Of a stretch of DNA of 64,000 nt, positions 26,984-37,203 are shown piece after piece (within the stretch, counting starts at the first letter, position 1; every line of letters starts with the position of its first letter). The notes below the pieces were generated by a model. That model saw only the letters and a program-made list of their open reading frames with translations, ran no database searches and was not told the origin of the DNA. The stretch covers positions 1 to 64,000 of the forward strand of contig CAYSJM010000008.1 in assembly GCA_964431385.1 (NCBI GenBank), read 5' to 3'. The translations under genes were made by a program, and so were the position numbers. The DNA is from UTCHB3 sp964431385 (GTDB lineage: Bacteria; Bacteroidota; Ignavibacteria; Ignavibacteriales; Ignavibacteriaceae).

Positions 26984-27853
26984 TTAAGGGTTAAAATCAA
27001 TAAAAAATCCAAGTCCAAATTTGGTAAGATGGTTTTTATAATAAGAGCTGAACCAATCGTACCCCGAGTAATAAAAAGCGTAGAGTGAGACGCCAATTCC
27101 CTCTTTTTGTCCGAACTTTATTCCGGTCATAAGGGAGTGGGAGGGGGTGAACTCGGGTCTTCCGCGCATTTTCAGGTCATAAGCGGCAAATAACCTTGCC
27201 GGTTTGTTCATTATTGTAAACAATGGTTCGTTTAGAAAAAATTCACTTCCTGCCGAAAAATTTGTTCTTTTTTGATCCTCCGGTCTTATCAGAATGGAAT
27301 ATGCGACTCCGCAATATAAACGGAGATCAAACAGAGGAAATTTAAACTGGATTCCCGGATTTAATTCAAAAAAGTCGTCGGCGAAAGGTACCGGACCTTT
27401 TGCATCCTTCCACGAATTATTTGATGGATCCCATGCACCATCGACTAAATGGGCACTACGATGGATGAACCGTAATCTTGAATTAATGAAGTGTGGCGTT
27501 CCGTCAATTTGTTTTGACCATGAGATGTTACCGCCAAAATAACCGTCGATTGCCGCAACCTGAAGTCGATAGTCTCTATATTCTATCACTTTTGCATAAG
27601 CAAAAAACTCTGTACCGGCATTTATGGTTGAAGTGGAATCCAATTTAATTGAGATTACATCAAATGCATTGCCAACATCCACTTTCATAGAGCGGTCGTT
27701 GGGGAAAAAGGTCAGTCCAAATTTTGGTTCAGAATCTGCAGCCTTGAGCATGGTAAAAAGTCGGGTCCCCGGTAGAAATTCAACCGTTTGCGGAAGAACC
27801 GTAACAATGGCTAAGAGGAAAAAGAGTAGTGTGTATAAGTTGATTCTCGGCAT
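26984..27853 (-). CDS. DUF1207-like outer-membrane protein
   Basis: 289 residues with a signal peptide (PRINLYTLLFFLLAIVTVLPQ). The start of the mature part, VEFLPGTRLFTMLKAADSEP then KFGLTFFP, resembles DUF1207 proteins. The rest is beta-strand rich and ends in an amphipathic aromatic strand (LTKFGLGFFIDFNP), as expected of an outer-membrane barrel. Function is unknown. It ends 11 bp before the ABC ATPase start, so it is likely the first gene of the ABC/LolA-like transcript. Confidence 0.65.
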   Translation of the reverse strand: MPRINLYTLLFFLLAIVTVLPQTVEFLPGTRLFTMLKAADSEPKFGLTFFPNDRSMKVDVGNAFDVISIKLDSTSTINAGTEFFAYAKVIEYRDYRLQVAAIDGYFGGNISWSKQIDGTPHFINSRLRFIHRSAHLVDGAWDPSNNSWKDAKGPVPFADDFFELNPGIQFKFPLFDLRLYCGVAYSILIRPEDQKRTNFSAGSEFFLNEPLFTIMNKPARLFAAYDLKMRGRPEFTPSHSLMTGIKFGQKEGIGVSLYAFYYSGYDWFSSYYKNHLTKFGLGFFIDFNP

Positions 27854-28211
27854 CGTTAAAATGTTGTTTGTAGAAAATTATCAAGGTGTCAAAAATAGCG
27901 ATAAATGTATAAAGAGTAGATGGGCTAATGGATGTTTTTTTAGAGTACGCAGATCCGCCACAGCTGACTAAGTTCACGCAGATTAGACGGAATTACGCAG
28001 ATGGAGGTTGAAAATCCATTTGTTGCCGCAATTCATGGGGTTGAAACCCCACGCTATTGATTTAATCTCTCCCGGTAGTTTCAACCTTCATCCTTCAAAA
28101 ATTCAGCCTTCAACCTTCATCCTTCAAATATTCAACCTTCATCCCTGAAATTTCCGCCTTGAGATAGTTGCGTGAAAAATCACTATATTTAATGTTTTTA
28201 AAAACAATTTT
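27854..28211. other. Repeat-rich spacer between DUF1207-like gene and metG
   Basis: 358 bp without a credible gene. It holds three ACGCAGAT units (27947, 27976, 27995), a TGGGGTTGAAACCCCA palindrome near 28037-28052, and four TTCAACCTTCATCC-type units (28079-28149). The last 60 bp are AT-rich and presumably carry the metG promoter. Confidence 0.7.
28079..28149. repeat. TTCAACCTTCATCC tandem-like repeat upstream of metG
   Basis: Units TTCAACCTTCATCC at 28079, 28109 and 28131, with degenerate TTCAGCC/TTCAAA pieces between them. Confidence 0.75.
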
Positions 28212-30269
28212 ATGGATAAGAATTTGAGTCACGCAAAGATATTGGTTACGGCTGCACTTCCTTACGCAAACGGACCGATTCATCTTGGGCATTTGGCGGG
28301 AGCATACCTGCCTGCGGATATTTATGTACGATTTCAGAGATTACGGGGCAGAGATGTAATTTTTGTTTGTGGGTCTGATGAACATGGTGTACCGATAACG
28401 ATAACGGCTGATAATGAAAAGGTTTCACCAAATGTAATTATCGACAGATTCCATACAATAAACAAGGAATCGTTCGAAAAATTTGGAATGAGTTTCGATA
28501 TATACAGCCGTACCAGCATTCCTGAACATCATAAAACGGCTACAGAATTTTTCCTTGAGTATTATAACAGTGGACTTCTTGTTGAAAAGAAGTCGATGCA
28601 GTTTTATGACAACACGCGTAAAATGTTCCTCCCCGACAGATATGTTGAAGGCACCTGCCCTAAATGTGGAAACGAAAGTGCACGAAGTGATGAATGCGAA
28701 AATTGCGGTGCATTATATGATCCATCTGAACTGATAAATCCTGTCAGCAAAATCACCGGGGAGCGACCCGAATTGAAGGAAACTTCCCATTGGTTTTTCC
28801 CTTTTGGCAAGTTTCAGGAGCGGCTTGAAAAATATGTTTCAGAAATGGATGAAACATACGGTTGGAAAGAGAATGTTCTACAATATTGCAAGGGGTGGTT
28901 TACTGCCGGACTTCAGGACAGGGCGATAACCCGAGATCTTGATTGGGGTGTGAAATTACCAGTAGATGGAGTTGACAACAAAGTTCTTTATGTCTGGTTT
29001 GAGGCTGTTCTTGGTTACATTTCTGCAACAAAAGAATTGTTTAAACTCCGTGGTGAAGAAGAGGGCTGGCGTGACTATTGGCAGGACCCCGACACAAAAT
29101 ATGTGGCCTTCATCGGGAAAGATAACATCGTTTTTCACACCATAATTTTCCCGGCGATGCTGATGGCATGGAACGACAGGCACGCAGATAAATTTGTATT
29201 GCCACAGAATGTGCCGGCGAATGAATTCCTGAATTTTGAGGGGAAAAAGTTCTCAAAAAGCAGGAAATGGGGCATAGATGTAATCGATTTCCTCAAACGG
29301 TTTGATGCGGATTCACTCCGTTATACCCTTACTATGAATGCACCTGAATACCGCGATACTGATTTTTCATGGAAAGATTTTCAGGCAAAACACAATAACG
29401 AACTCGCCGATATCCTCGGAAATTTTGTGAACAGAACTTTGACATTCATTCATAAAAATTTCGAAGGTAAGGTACCTCCACTTTATTCACTCGATGAGAG
29501 AGACAACGAACTTTTGAACATGCTCGAAGATCGACCGTCTAAAGTAGCCGACCTTATGGAGCAATATCGATTTAAGGATGCCACGCTCGAGATAATGAAT
29601 CTTGCCCGGGCAGGCAATAAATATTTTAACGATTCCGAACCTTGGAAGACGCTAAAGAGCGACAAAGAGAGATGTTCGACTACACTTCACCTTTGTTTGC
29701 AAACAATTTATTCGCTCGCAGAGCTTTTTATGCCTGTAATACCGACTACCTCGGCAAAAATTCTTCAAATGTTGAATAAAAGGTCTGTTGAATGGCTTAA
29801 CGCCGGTAAACTCAATTTGGTTGAAGGTGAAATGCTTGGAACCCCGGGCATACTCTTCAAAAAAATTGAAGATTCTGAAATTGAAGAAATCAAGCAACAG
29901 ACTGCTCCTGAACCGGTGGAAGAAGAGGATTTTGAAAAAATTGATTCGATTTCAATTGATGACTTTTTCAAGACTGATTTACGGGTAGCTGAGATAATTG
30001 AAGCCGAACGGGTTAAGAAAAGTGAGAAGCTGATCAAGGTTCAAGTATCGTTTGGAAAAGAGAGAAGACAAGTTATTGCCGGTATCGGAAAGGCATACAA
30101 CCCTGAAGACCTGATCGGCAAAAAAGTGATTGTAGTTGCCAACCTGAAACCTGCAAAACTGATGGGACTTGAATCACAAGGGATGATACTCGCAGTTGAA
30201 ACTCCTGACGGGGGTTTAAATGTTGTAGAAGTAGAGAGTTCTATTAAAAATGCCACTAAAGTAAAGTGA
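28212..30269 (+). CDS. metG: Methionyl-tRNA synthetase
   Basis: 685 residues. The class I HIGH motif appears as HLGH in GPIHLGHLAG near residue 20-28, and KMSKS as FSKS at 347-350. The zinc knuckle CPKCGNESARSDECENCG lies around residues 150-170. A C-terminal EMAP/Trbp111-type tRNA-binding domain spans about 580-685 (DDFFKTDLRVAEIIEAERV, VANLKPAKLMGLESQGMIL), giving the dimeric long form. It charges initiator and elongator tRNA-Met. The subtilase gene begins 7 bp after the stop. Confidence 0.97.
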   Translation: MDKNLSHAKILVTAALPYANGPIHLGHLAGAYLPADIYVRFQRLRGRDVIFVCGSDEHGVPITITADNEKVSPNVIIDRFHTINKESFEKFGMSFDIYSRTSIPEHHKTATEFFLEYYNSGLLVEKKSMQFYDNTRKMFLPDRYVEGTCPKCGNESARSDECENCGALYDPSELINPVSKITGERPELKETSHWFFPFGKFQERLEKYVSEMDETYGWKENVLQYCKGWFTAGLQDRAITRDLDWGVKLPVDGVDNKVLYVWFEAVLGYISATKELFKLRGEEEGWRDYWQDPDTKYVAFIGKDNIVFHTIIFPAMLMAWNDRHADKFVLPQNVPANEFLNFEGKKFSKSRKWGIDVIDFLKRFDADSLRYTLTMNAPEYRDTDFSWKDFQAKHNNELADILGNFVNRTLTFIHKNFEGKVPPLYSLDERDNELLNMLEDRPSKVADLMEQYRFKDATLEIMNLARAGNKYFNDSEPWKTLKSDKERCSTTLHLCLQTIYSLAELFMPVIPTTSAKILQMLNKRSVEWLNAGKLNLVEGEMLGTPGILFKKIEDSEIEEIKQQTAPEPVEEEDFEKIDSISIDDFFKTDLRVAEIIEAERVKKSEKLIKVQVSFGKERRQVIAGIGKAYNPEDLIGKKVIVVANLKPAKLMGLESQGMILAVETPDGGLNVVEVESSIKNATKVK

Positions 30270-30276
30270 CAAAACG

Positions 30277-31998
30277 ATGAAAAAACTGTTTTTGTTGGTT
30301 GTTCTTCCGCTATTGGTTTATGGTCAAGTCAACAATTCCGTGAAGTTCTCACCTGAATTGAATGATTGGATGTCAAATCCAGGAAATGCAGGTTCAGTTA
30401 AGGTGTGGGTTGATTTTACCGATAAAGGTGAAAATCTACGAATGCTTTTGGATCCAGAATCTTTTTTGAGCAAAAGATCAATTCAGAGGCGGAGCCTTCG
30501 AGGTGACGCTATAAACGAGACTGATCTTCCGTTATCGAGTGGATACCTGAACGATCTTACAGAATCGGGTGTGAGAATAATCAGCAAGTCAAAGTGGTTC
30601 AATTCAGTGACGGTAAATGCTGACAAATCGACACTTCAAAAACTTGTACAAAAAAGTTTTGTTAAGAAGATCAGCCTCGTGGCAAAAGGGAAGTCTGTTT
30701 CCTCCCTTTCAAACGATGGAATTCTTACACAAGCATCAACTGTGAAAAGTGAGAGCATCAATTCGCTTGACTACGGTGAATCATTAGCGCAACTCGCTCC
30801 TCAACAAATTCCGATGGCACATACCATGGGATTTGACGGCTCGGGAGTTTTCATCTGTCTGATGGATGCCGGATTCAACAATCTCGCACACGAAGTTTAC
30901 GATTCACTCAGGATAGTTTCCACATGGGACTTTGTGAATAATGATCCCGATGTAGGTGATGGAGGCATGGGTAACGGCTCGCACGGAACAGCTACACTTT
31001 CCGTAATCGGCGGGTACAAACCGGGTAAACTTATCGGAACAGCTTACAGAGCCAATTATTTGCTGGCAAAAACTGAGAACACAGACACTGAAACCCCCGC
31101 AGAAGAAGACTTTTGGATTGCGGCTGCCGAGTGGGCTGATTCAATTGGGGTTGATGTAACTTCAACCTCGCTGGTTTATCTCGAGTTCGATCCTCCTTTC
31201 ACAAGTTATACCTGGCAAGATATGGATGGAAATACTGCACGAATTACAAAAGGTGCCGATCTTGCTGTTAAAAAAGGAATTGTAGTTTTTAACAGTGCGG
31301 GAAACAGCGGTTTTCACGCGACTCAGAATACACTTGCCGCTCCGGCAGATGGTGATTCCGTTATCACGATAGGTTCAATTAATGCTGATGGTTCAAGGTC
31401 CGGTTTTAGCAGTGTTGGTTTAACCGTTGACGGAAGAATAAAACCCGACCTGATGGCTGTGGGTTCGGCAGTTTATTCAGCTGCACCCGGCGGCAGAACA
31501 AATTATAGTTACACCTCGGGTACATCCCTCGCTTGTCCGATAGCTGCGGGAGTTGCCGCACTTCTGCTACAGAAAAATCCAAATCTCACTCCAATACAGA
31601 TCAGAGAAATTTTAAGAAATACAGCTTCGCAATCAACCGCTCCTGACAGATTAATGGGGTGGGGGGTTATGAACGCTGTTGCGGCACTTAATAATGTTCC
31701 ATCCGGTATTGAGACGGGTGAGATCACACTTCCTGAGGGGATGGTCCTACTCGGGAATTATCCAAATCCTTTTAACCCGACGACGACGGTTTATTTCACT
31801 TTGTCGGGTGAAAAGTATATTTCTTTGAAGCTTTACACTTCAACAGGTGAATTAGTTAAAACTGTGGCAGAGGGAACATACTCCGCCGGTACGAGTAAAA
31901 TAATGTTGGATGCAGCCGGTCTTTCATCGGGAAATTATTTCCTCCTGTTGAATGACGGCACTAAAATATATACACAAAAATTGAGTACTCTTAAGTAA
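30277..31998 (+). CDS. T9SS-secreted subtilisin-like (S8) serine protease, first of a tandem pair
   Basis: 573 residues: signal peptide (KKLFLLVVLPLLVYGQ), an N-terminal prodomain-like region to about residue 165, then an S8 catalytic domain with Asp197 (CLMDAGFNN), His236 (NGSHGTAT) and Ser417 (GTSLACP) all present. The C-terminal sorting domain (LLGNYPNPFNPTTTVYFTL) sends it through T9SS. Its stop overlaps the next subtilase start (TAATG), so the pair is translationally coupled. Likely a surface or extracellular protease. Confidence 0.92.
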   Translation: MKKLFLLVVLPLLVYGQVNNSVKFSPELNDWMSNPGNAGSVKVWVDFTDKGENLRMLLDPESFLSKRSIQRRSLRGDAINETDLPLSSGYLNDLTESGVRIISKSKWFNSVTVNADKSTLQKLVQKSFVKKISLVAKGKSVSSLSNDGILTQASTVKSESINSLDYGESLAQLAPQQIPMAHTMGFDGSGVFICLMDAGFNNLAHEVYDSLRIVSTWDFVNNDPDVGDGGMGNGSHGTATLSVIGGYKPGKLIGTAYRANYLLAKTENTDTETPAEEDFWIAAAEWADSIGVDVTSTSLVYLEFDPPFTSYTWQDMDGNTARITKGADLAVKKGIVVFNSAGNSGFHATQNTLAAPADGDSVITIGSINADGSRSGFSSVGLTVDGRIKPDLMAVGSAVYSAAPGGRTNYSYTSGTSLACPIAAGVAALLLQKNPNLTPIQIREILRNTASQSTAPDRLMGWGVMNAVAALNNVPSGIETGEITLPEGMVLLGNYPNPFNPTTTVYFTLSGEKYISLKLYTSTGELVKTVAEGTYSAGTSKIMLDAAGLSSGNYFLLLNDGTKIYTQKLSTLK

Positions 31999-33749
31999 TG
32001 AAAAAACTGACTCTTATCCCTTTCCTTTTCCTCGTAATTATCACATTTCAGGGGAATTATTCAACCTCAAAACTTTCCCGCTCGATGGAAACTGTCGTGG
32101 GGAGAATGTCTGATAAAGATTCGGTTCTTTGTTGGGTGTTTTTTAAGGACAAGGGACCTGCGACGGATAAATATTTTAGCAACCCTTCGCTGGTTGTTAC
32201 ACAAAAGTCGATCGAGAGAAGAAAAAAATTCAGAAGTGAAGCCAATATATTAGATGAAACTGATCTTCCAGTTTACACCGGCTACATCGATGATTTACAG
32301 AAGATGGGGCTGCAAATAAAAGGGAAATCGAAGTGGCTTAACAGCGTCAGTTTATATGTTGCCAAATCAGAGGTATTGAGAGTTGAAAAACTACCGTTTG
32401 TTAGCCATATTGATCTTGTAGTCAGGTTTTCTAAAAGATATTCAGATGACTCCGTGGAACAGGCGACCATCGATCAGTCAAAAATGATTATGGACAAAAA
32501 AGATGTTTACGATCTTGATTATGGACAGAGTTTCCCGCAAAATTTGATGATGCAGGTGCCTGCACTTCACAACCTTGGAATTAATGGTGCCGGAGTAACA
32601 ATCTGTGTGCTCGATGCAGGATTTAACAATCTTCAGCATGAATCCTTCTCACAGATGAGAATTTTGAATAAATGGGATTTTGTGAATAACGATGGTGGAG
32701 TTGGCGACAGTCTGGATATGGGAAGCGGCAGTCATGGTACAAATGTACTCTCTGCTATTGGTGGTTACAAACCCGGCAAACTTATCGGACCGGCTTATGG
32801 TGCTTCATATCTCCTCGCAAAAACGGAAAACACAGACAGTGAAACTCCGGTTGAAGAGGATAACTGGATTGCGGGAATTGAATGGGCAGACAGTCTGGGT
32901 GCCGATCTTGCAACTTCATCCCTCGGCTACCTTGAATATGACCCCCCGTTTCAGAGTTATAGCTGGCAGGACATGGATGGAAACACAGCCAGAATAACCC
33001 GTGCTGCCGATCTTGCTGTTTCAAAAGGGATTGTAGTTTTTGTATCTGCCGGAAATGAAGGGATGGATCCTTCCCATAATACCTTAGGGGCTCCCGCCGA
33101 TGGCGATAGCGTAATTTCAGTCGGTGCTGTAGATGCTTCCGGCTCCCGTGCATATTTTTCAAGTGTGGGTACCACAGTTGACGGAAGAATAAAACCTGAC
33201 ATAATGGCGATGGGTCAAGCAGTAAGAGTCGCAAGTTCTTACACAGTAACAGGATATTCACAATCGTCGGGTACCTCTTTTTCCTGCCCTTTGGCAGCGG
33301 GTGTGGGTGCTTTGATCCTTTCACAGCGACCAAATATTTCACCAGTTGTTCTCGCACAGGCACTTCGTACTACCGCTGATAATTCTTCCAATCCAAACAG
33401 AGAATATGGTTGGGGGATAATTAATGGTCTCGCTGCATTAAATTCAATTCCCGCAATGAATGTTGACGAAGCTACTGAAACACCTTCCGATATCAGAGTT
33501 TATGGAAATTATCCAAATCCGTTTAACCCCTCAACTAAAATTGATTTTGAAATATCGACACTTTCCGAGTTGACAATCGACCTTTACAATTCGGCGGGTG
33601 AGAGGGTAAAAAGACTCGGAACCGGAGTGAAAGAGCCCGGAAAACATACAATTAATATAGATGGCAGTGGATTAAATTCAGGAGTTTATTTTGTGAAGAT
33701 AAAATCTTCAATGAGCTCGAAGGTTATAAAGATAGTACTTTCAAAGTAA
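31998..33749 (+). CDS. T9SS-secreted subtilisin-like (S8) serine protease, second of a tandem pair
   Basis: 583 residues, clearly a paralogue of the upstream gene: the same domain order and shared phrases such as GGYKPGKLIG, YLLAKTENTD and SYxWQDMDGNTARIT. The catalytic triad is Asp206 (CVLDAGFNN), His246 (GSGSHGTN) and Ser427 (GTSFSCP). It ends in a sorting domain (VYGNYPNPFNPSTKIDFEI). The N-terminus is a plausible signal peptide (KKLTLIPFLFLVIITFQG). Divergence from its twin shows an old tandem duplication. Confidence 0.92.
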   Translation: MKKLTLIPFLFLVIITFQGNYSTSKLSRSMETVVGRMSDKDSVLCWVFFKDKGPATDKYFSNPSLVVTQKSIERRKKFRSEANILDETDLPVYTGYIDDLQKMGLQIKGKSKWLNSVSLYVAKSEVLRVEKLPFVSHIDLVVRFSKRYSDDSVEQATIDQSKMIMDKKDVYDLDYGQSFPQNLMMQVPALHNLGINGAGVTICVLDAGFNNLQHESFSQMRILNKWDFVNNDGGVGDSLDMGSGSHGTNVLSAIGGYKPGKLIGPAYGASYLLAKTENTDSETPVEEDNWIAGIEWADSLGADLATSSLGYLEYDPPFQSYSWQDMDGNTARITRAADLAVSKGIVVFVSAGNEGMDPSHNTLGAPADGDSVISVGAVDASGSRAYFSSVGTTVDGRIKPDIMAMGQAVRVASSYTVTGYSQSSGTSFSCPLAAGVGALILSQRPNISPVVLAQALRTTADNSSNPNREYGWGIINGLAALNSIPAMNVDEATETPSDIRVYGNYPNPFNPSTKIDFEISTLSELTIDLYNSAGERVKRLGTGVKEPGKHTINIDGSGLNSGVYFVKIKSSMSSKVIKIVLSK

Positions 33750-33762
33750 CTTATTATTAACC

Positions 33763-33793
33763 TTGATTTTAAATCTGCAATTAGGTAACATTG
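33763..33793 (+). promoter_or_regulatory. Candidate Bacteroidota-type promoter upstream of the PPIase operon
   Basis: TTG (33763-33765), a 20-bp gap, then TAACATTG (33786-33793), close to the TTTG/TAnnTTTG Bacteroidota consensus. It lies about 108 bp ahead of the lipoprotein ATG. A hairpin ACCCGA/TCGGGT (33855-33874) lies in the presumed leader. Confidence 0.4.
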
Positions 33794-33900
33794 TTGTCGC
33801 AATTTTTTATAATTATTAATTAAAACAATCATTTATAAACCATAAATAGAGAAGACCCGACGAGAGATTCGGGTGATCTGTAAATAATCGGGAGCCTTTG

Positions 33901-35892
33901 ATGTTGAAAAAAACATTAGTTATTAGCTTGCCTTTAGTTGCCGCATTTATCTTTTCAGCTTGTTCAGGTGGTGGAGAGACCGCAGTGGCTGAATTCACAG
34001 GAGCAAACAAGCAAACTAATAAAGTTACACTTTCTGAATTTGAAAGAGCTTATGCCAAAACGGTTGGTGGTGTGGAAAACGCAAAAAAAGATGATCAGCA
34101 AAAGCTGAAAAACTTTCTTGAAGTTTACACTAATTTTAGGATGAAGCTGCTTGATGGTGGAGAAAGAGGTTTCGACAAAGATCAAGCAATGAATCAAGAG
34201 CTTGATGATTACCTGAAACAGGTAGGGCAGACCTATATAGTGGAAAAGGAATTGATTGAACCCGCTGTAAAACAGATGTGGGAGAGACGCAAAAAAGAGA
34301 TCAGGGTTTCTCATATAATGACAAGACCTGATTCTCTCGATACAGAGGAACCAAAATTGGTACTTGAAGAGCTTTTGAAAAGAATAAAAGCAGGTGAGAG
34401 TTTTGAAAAATTGGCAAAAGAGTATTCAAAAGATGAATACAGTGCCAAAAATGGTGGCGATATCTATTACATCACTTCAGGCATGATTGTTCCTGAATTT
34501 GAAGATGCTGCATATAAAATTGAACCGGGTCAAGTTTATCCGGAAGTGGTTACAACCCGTTTTGGTTATCACTTAATAAAAGTAACAGAGAGCAGAAACA
34601 GAATTCCGCAGATCAGAGCCAGCCATATTCTTATTGGTTACCTCGATCCTAATGGCAATCAGGATACCGCCTATGCCGTGGCAAGAATGGATACAGTTCT
34701 AAATCGTCTAAAAGCCGGTGAGAATTTTAGTGATCTGGCAAGAATGTATTCTGACGATCCGGGTTCAAAAGCCTCCGGTGGCGATCTTGGCTTTTTTGAG
34801 AGAAGAATGATGGTACCTGAATTTGATGAGGCTGCATTTAATCTTAAAGTGGGTGAAATGTCACCAATAGTTAAGACAGGTTACGGTCTCCATCTTATTC
34901 TTGTAACTGATGTAAAACCTTATCCTACATTTGATGAGGACAAGGAGAATCTGAAAAAGATGTACCGTCAGATCAGATACAATAACGAATATGCCGAACT
35001 CTTGAAGAAAACGAGAGAAAATTATAATTACACCGAAAACGAGCAACTTTTTGCACTTCTTGAATCGATGAGTGATACCATTGATGTAACAAAAGGTTAT
35101 TATAATGCTGAATGGCGTAATGAATTTAAAGACTCTACTGCGTTTACGCTCGAAAATTATTCATGGTCGATCGATTCACTGATCGAGAATATGAATAAAA
35201 GATATGAGTTCTTGAATCAGAAGATAACTTACAGTTTGCTCAGTGATGGTGCCGTTAAAATGGCAAACGACAGAGTTCTTGCCATCGATGCAAAATATCT
35301 CGCAAAAAGAAATGAAGAGTTTGCAAGATTGATGGAAGACTACAGAAATGGTATCTACATCTTCAAACTTCAGGAAATAGAAGTGTGGAACAAAATAAAG
35401 AATGACAGTACTTTACTTGTCCAATTCTACGAAAAAAACAAAGCCGGTTACATCTGGCCCGACAGAGTTGAATTTGCTGAGATTTTTGTAAAAAATGATT
35501 CATTGGCAAAAGCGGTTTACAAAGAAGCAATGTCAGGTGCAGATTTTGAATCGCTTGCCGGCAAATACACTGAAAGAAGCAACATGAGAGGCAAGATGGG
35601 AAAACATCCACTTCAGGATGTTAATTCAAGCCCACTCTATAAAGAAGCCAACAAATTGAGTGAAGGAATTGTAACCGCCCCGATCAGCATCGACGGTGGA
35701 TACTCCATCATTAAAGTTTATAAAAAAGATAAAAGCCGGATCAAAACCTATGAGGAAGCCAAACCTGAAGTTTTGAGCGGATACAACGAACAGGAACAGA
35801 AAAATCTTGAAGCAGTTTATATAGAAGGTTTAAAAGCCAAATACAAACCTGTATATTTTTATGATTCCTTAAAGGATGCCTTCAAGAATTAA
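33901..35892 (+). CDS. Parvulin-type peptidyl-prolyl isomerase, probable lipoprotein
   Basis: 663 residues. The N-terminus (LKKTLVISLPLVAAFIFSAC) ends in a lipobox-like S-A-C, so the protein is probably anchored by lipid. Two PpiC domains are clear, starting at IRVSHIMTRPDS near 138 and IRASHILIGYLD near 239. A weaker third parvulin-like region lies at about 540-640 (VEFAEIFVKNDSLAK, then GGYSIIKVYKK). It probably chaperones outer-membrane or T9SS proteins in the periplasm. The ATG at 33901 is preferred to the adjacent TTG. The SurA-like gene follows 26 bp downstream. Confidence 0.88.
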   Translation: MLKKTLVISLPLVAAFIFSACSGGGETAVAEFTGANKQTNKVTLSEFERAYAKTVGGVENAKKDDQQKLKNFLEVYTNFRMKLLDGGERGFDKDQAMNQELDDYLKQVGQTYIVEKELIEPAVKQMWERRKKEIRVSHIMTRPDSLDTEEPKLVLEELLKRIKAGESFEKLAKEYSKDEYSAKNGGDIYYITSGMIVPEFEDAAYKIEPGQVYPEVVTTRFGYHLIKVTESRNRIPQIRASHILIGYLDPNGNQDTAYAVARMDTVLNRLKAGENFSDLARMYSDDPGSKASGGDLGFFERRMMVPEFDEAAFNLKVGEMSPIVKTGYGLHLILVTDVKPYPTFDEDKENLKKMYRQIRYNNEYAELLKKTRENYNYTENEQLFALLESMSDTIDVTKGYYNAEWRNEFKDSTAFTLENYSWSIDSLIENMNKRYEFLNQKITYSLLSDGAVKMANDRVLAIDAKYLAKRNEEFARLMEDYRNGIYIFKLQEIEVWNKIKNDSTLLVQFYEKNKAGYIWPDRVEFAEIFVKNDSLAKAVYKEAMSGADFESLAGKYTERSNMRGKMGKHPLQDVNSSPLYKEANKLSEGIVTAPISIDGGYSIIKVYKKDKSRIKTYEEAKPEVLSGYNEQEQKNLEAVYIEGLKAKYKPVYFYDSLKDAFKN

Positions 35893-35918
35893 CACTTATT
35901 TCATTAAGAGACAATTTA

Positions 35919-37193
35919 ATGCTTAAAAAAGCTTTATTGGTGTTCCTTCTCCTATTTGGAGGGGGAACACTTTTTGCACAGGAAGTTGCCGAAAAAATTG
36001 CAGCTATAGTTGACAACGATGTTATTCTCCAGAGCGAAGTATCGCTCAGGGCTGCTATTGAAGCGAAACAGTCAGGTGCAAATCCTGATAACCCGGCTTT
36101 TCTTGCTGCAGTTCTGAACAGCATGATAGAAGAAAAACTGCTTTATGCCTACGCGATTCTCGATTCGATAATAGTTACCAAACCTGAGATAGACCAGTAT
36201 ATGACCTATCAGGTTCAGCAACTTGTGAAACAATTTGGATCTGAGGAAGCTGTTGAAAAGACTTATAACAAGTCGATGGCACAGATAAAAAAAGAGCTTG
36301 AACCAGAAATCGAAAAGAACCTTCTGATGAAAAAAGCTCAGGACAAAAAGTTTGGAACCATCGAAGTGAGCAGAAGGGAAGTGGAAGAGTTCTTCGCCAA
36401 GTATCGCGACAGTCTCGGCACAACCCCTGAAAAAGTTAAAATTTCGCATATTTTCCGTTCCCCTTCCAAGTCGGAAAGGATAATGAAAATTGCACTGGAT
36501 TTTGCCCATAAACTGCTTGATTCCGTAAAGAATGGTGCCGATTTTGCGGAGCTCGCAAAAAAATATTCGGATGATCCGGGAAGTGCCGCCAATGGTGGTG
36601 ATATCGGTTTTACAGCAAGAGGGATGCTTTTCCCCGAGTATGAGTCAGTGGCGTTCAGACTGAGAGAAGGTGAAGTATCCGGAGTGGTTGAATCACCGGC
36701 AGGATACCACATCATACAGCTTTTGGACAGAAGGGGTGAGCAGATTAAGACCCGTCACATCCTTGTGAGAATAAAACCTGATGAACAGACTGATTATGAA
36801 TTGATCAATTTTCTTACAGATTTGCGTGATACACTTGTAAGAAATAAAGGCGATTTTAAGTTTTATGCAAAAAAATACAGCCAGGATCAGAGAACATCCA
36901 AATCGGGTGGAGTGCTTGGAACCTACTTTATCGACAAGTTGGATGCCTCACTTAAAGAGACCGTTTCGAGAATTAAAGAGGGTGAAATCAGCTTTCCAAA
37001 AAGAATCGATTACGGTCAGGATGAATATGGCTATCATATTGTAAAATTGGACTCAAGAATACCAAGACACGAACCAAACCTCGAAATCGACTACGATGAG
37101 ATTAAAGAGCTTGCAGTTATGTACAAACAAAAAAAGCTCGAACAGGAATGGTTGGATGATCTGAAAACAAAAATTTATTGGGAGATTAAATAA
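35919..37193 (+). CDS. SurA-like periplasmic chaperone with two PpiC domains
   Basis: 424 residues: signal peptide (KKALLVFLLLFGGGTLFAQ), SurA-type N-terminal helical chaperone domain (VAEKIAAIVDNDVILQSEV, LNSMIEEKLLYAYA), then two parvulin domains starting near residue 170 (VKISHIFRSPSKSE) and 285 (IKTRHILVRIKPDE). SurA escorts unfolded outer-membrane proteins to the BAM complex. It is paired with the upstream PPIase lipoprotein in an apparent operon and followed 10 bp later by a MoxR ATPase. Confidence 0.88.
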   Translation: MLKKALLVFLLLFGGGTLFAQEVAEKIAAIVDNDVILQSEVSLRAAIEAKQSGANPDNPAFLAAVLNSMIEEKLLYAYAILDSIIVTKPEIDQYMTYQVQQLVKQFGSEEAVEKTYNKSMAQIKKELEPEIEKNLLMKKAQDKKFGTIEVSRREVEEFFAKYRDSLGTTPEKVKISHIFRSPSKSERIMKIALDFAHKLLDSVKNGADFAELAKKYSDDPGSAANGGDIGFTARGMLFPEYESVAFRLREGEVSGVVESPAGYHIIQLLDRRGEQIKTRHILVRIKPDEQTDYELINFLTDLRDTLVRNKGDFKFYAKKYSQDQRTSKSGGVLGTYFIDKLDASLKETVSRIKEGEISFPKRIDYGQDEYGYHIVKLDSRIPRHEPNLEIDYDEIKELAVMYKQKKLEQEWLDDLKTKIYWEIK

Positions 37194-37203
37194 AGGGTTT
37201 CCA

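Noticed and set aside
28037..28052. GGGGTTGAAACCCC as a CRISPR repeat or attachment core
   Set aside because: It occurs once, is fully palindromic, and has no array, integrase or duplicated partner in the window.
32782..33363. 193-codon minus-strand frame inside the second subtilase gene
   Set aside because: It is a shadow of a strongly conserved coding region with catalytic motifs on the plus strand, and its product is low-complexity Arg/His/Leu-rich.
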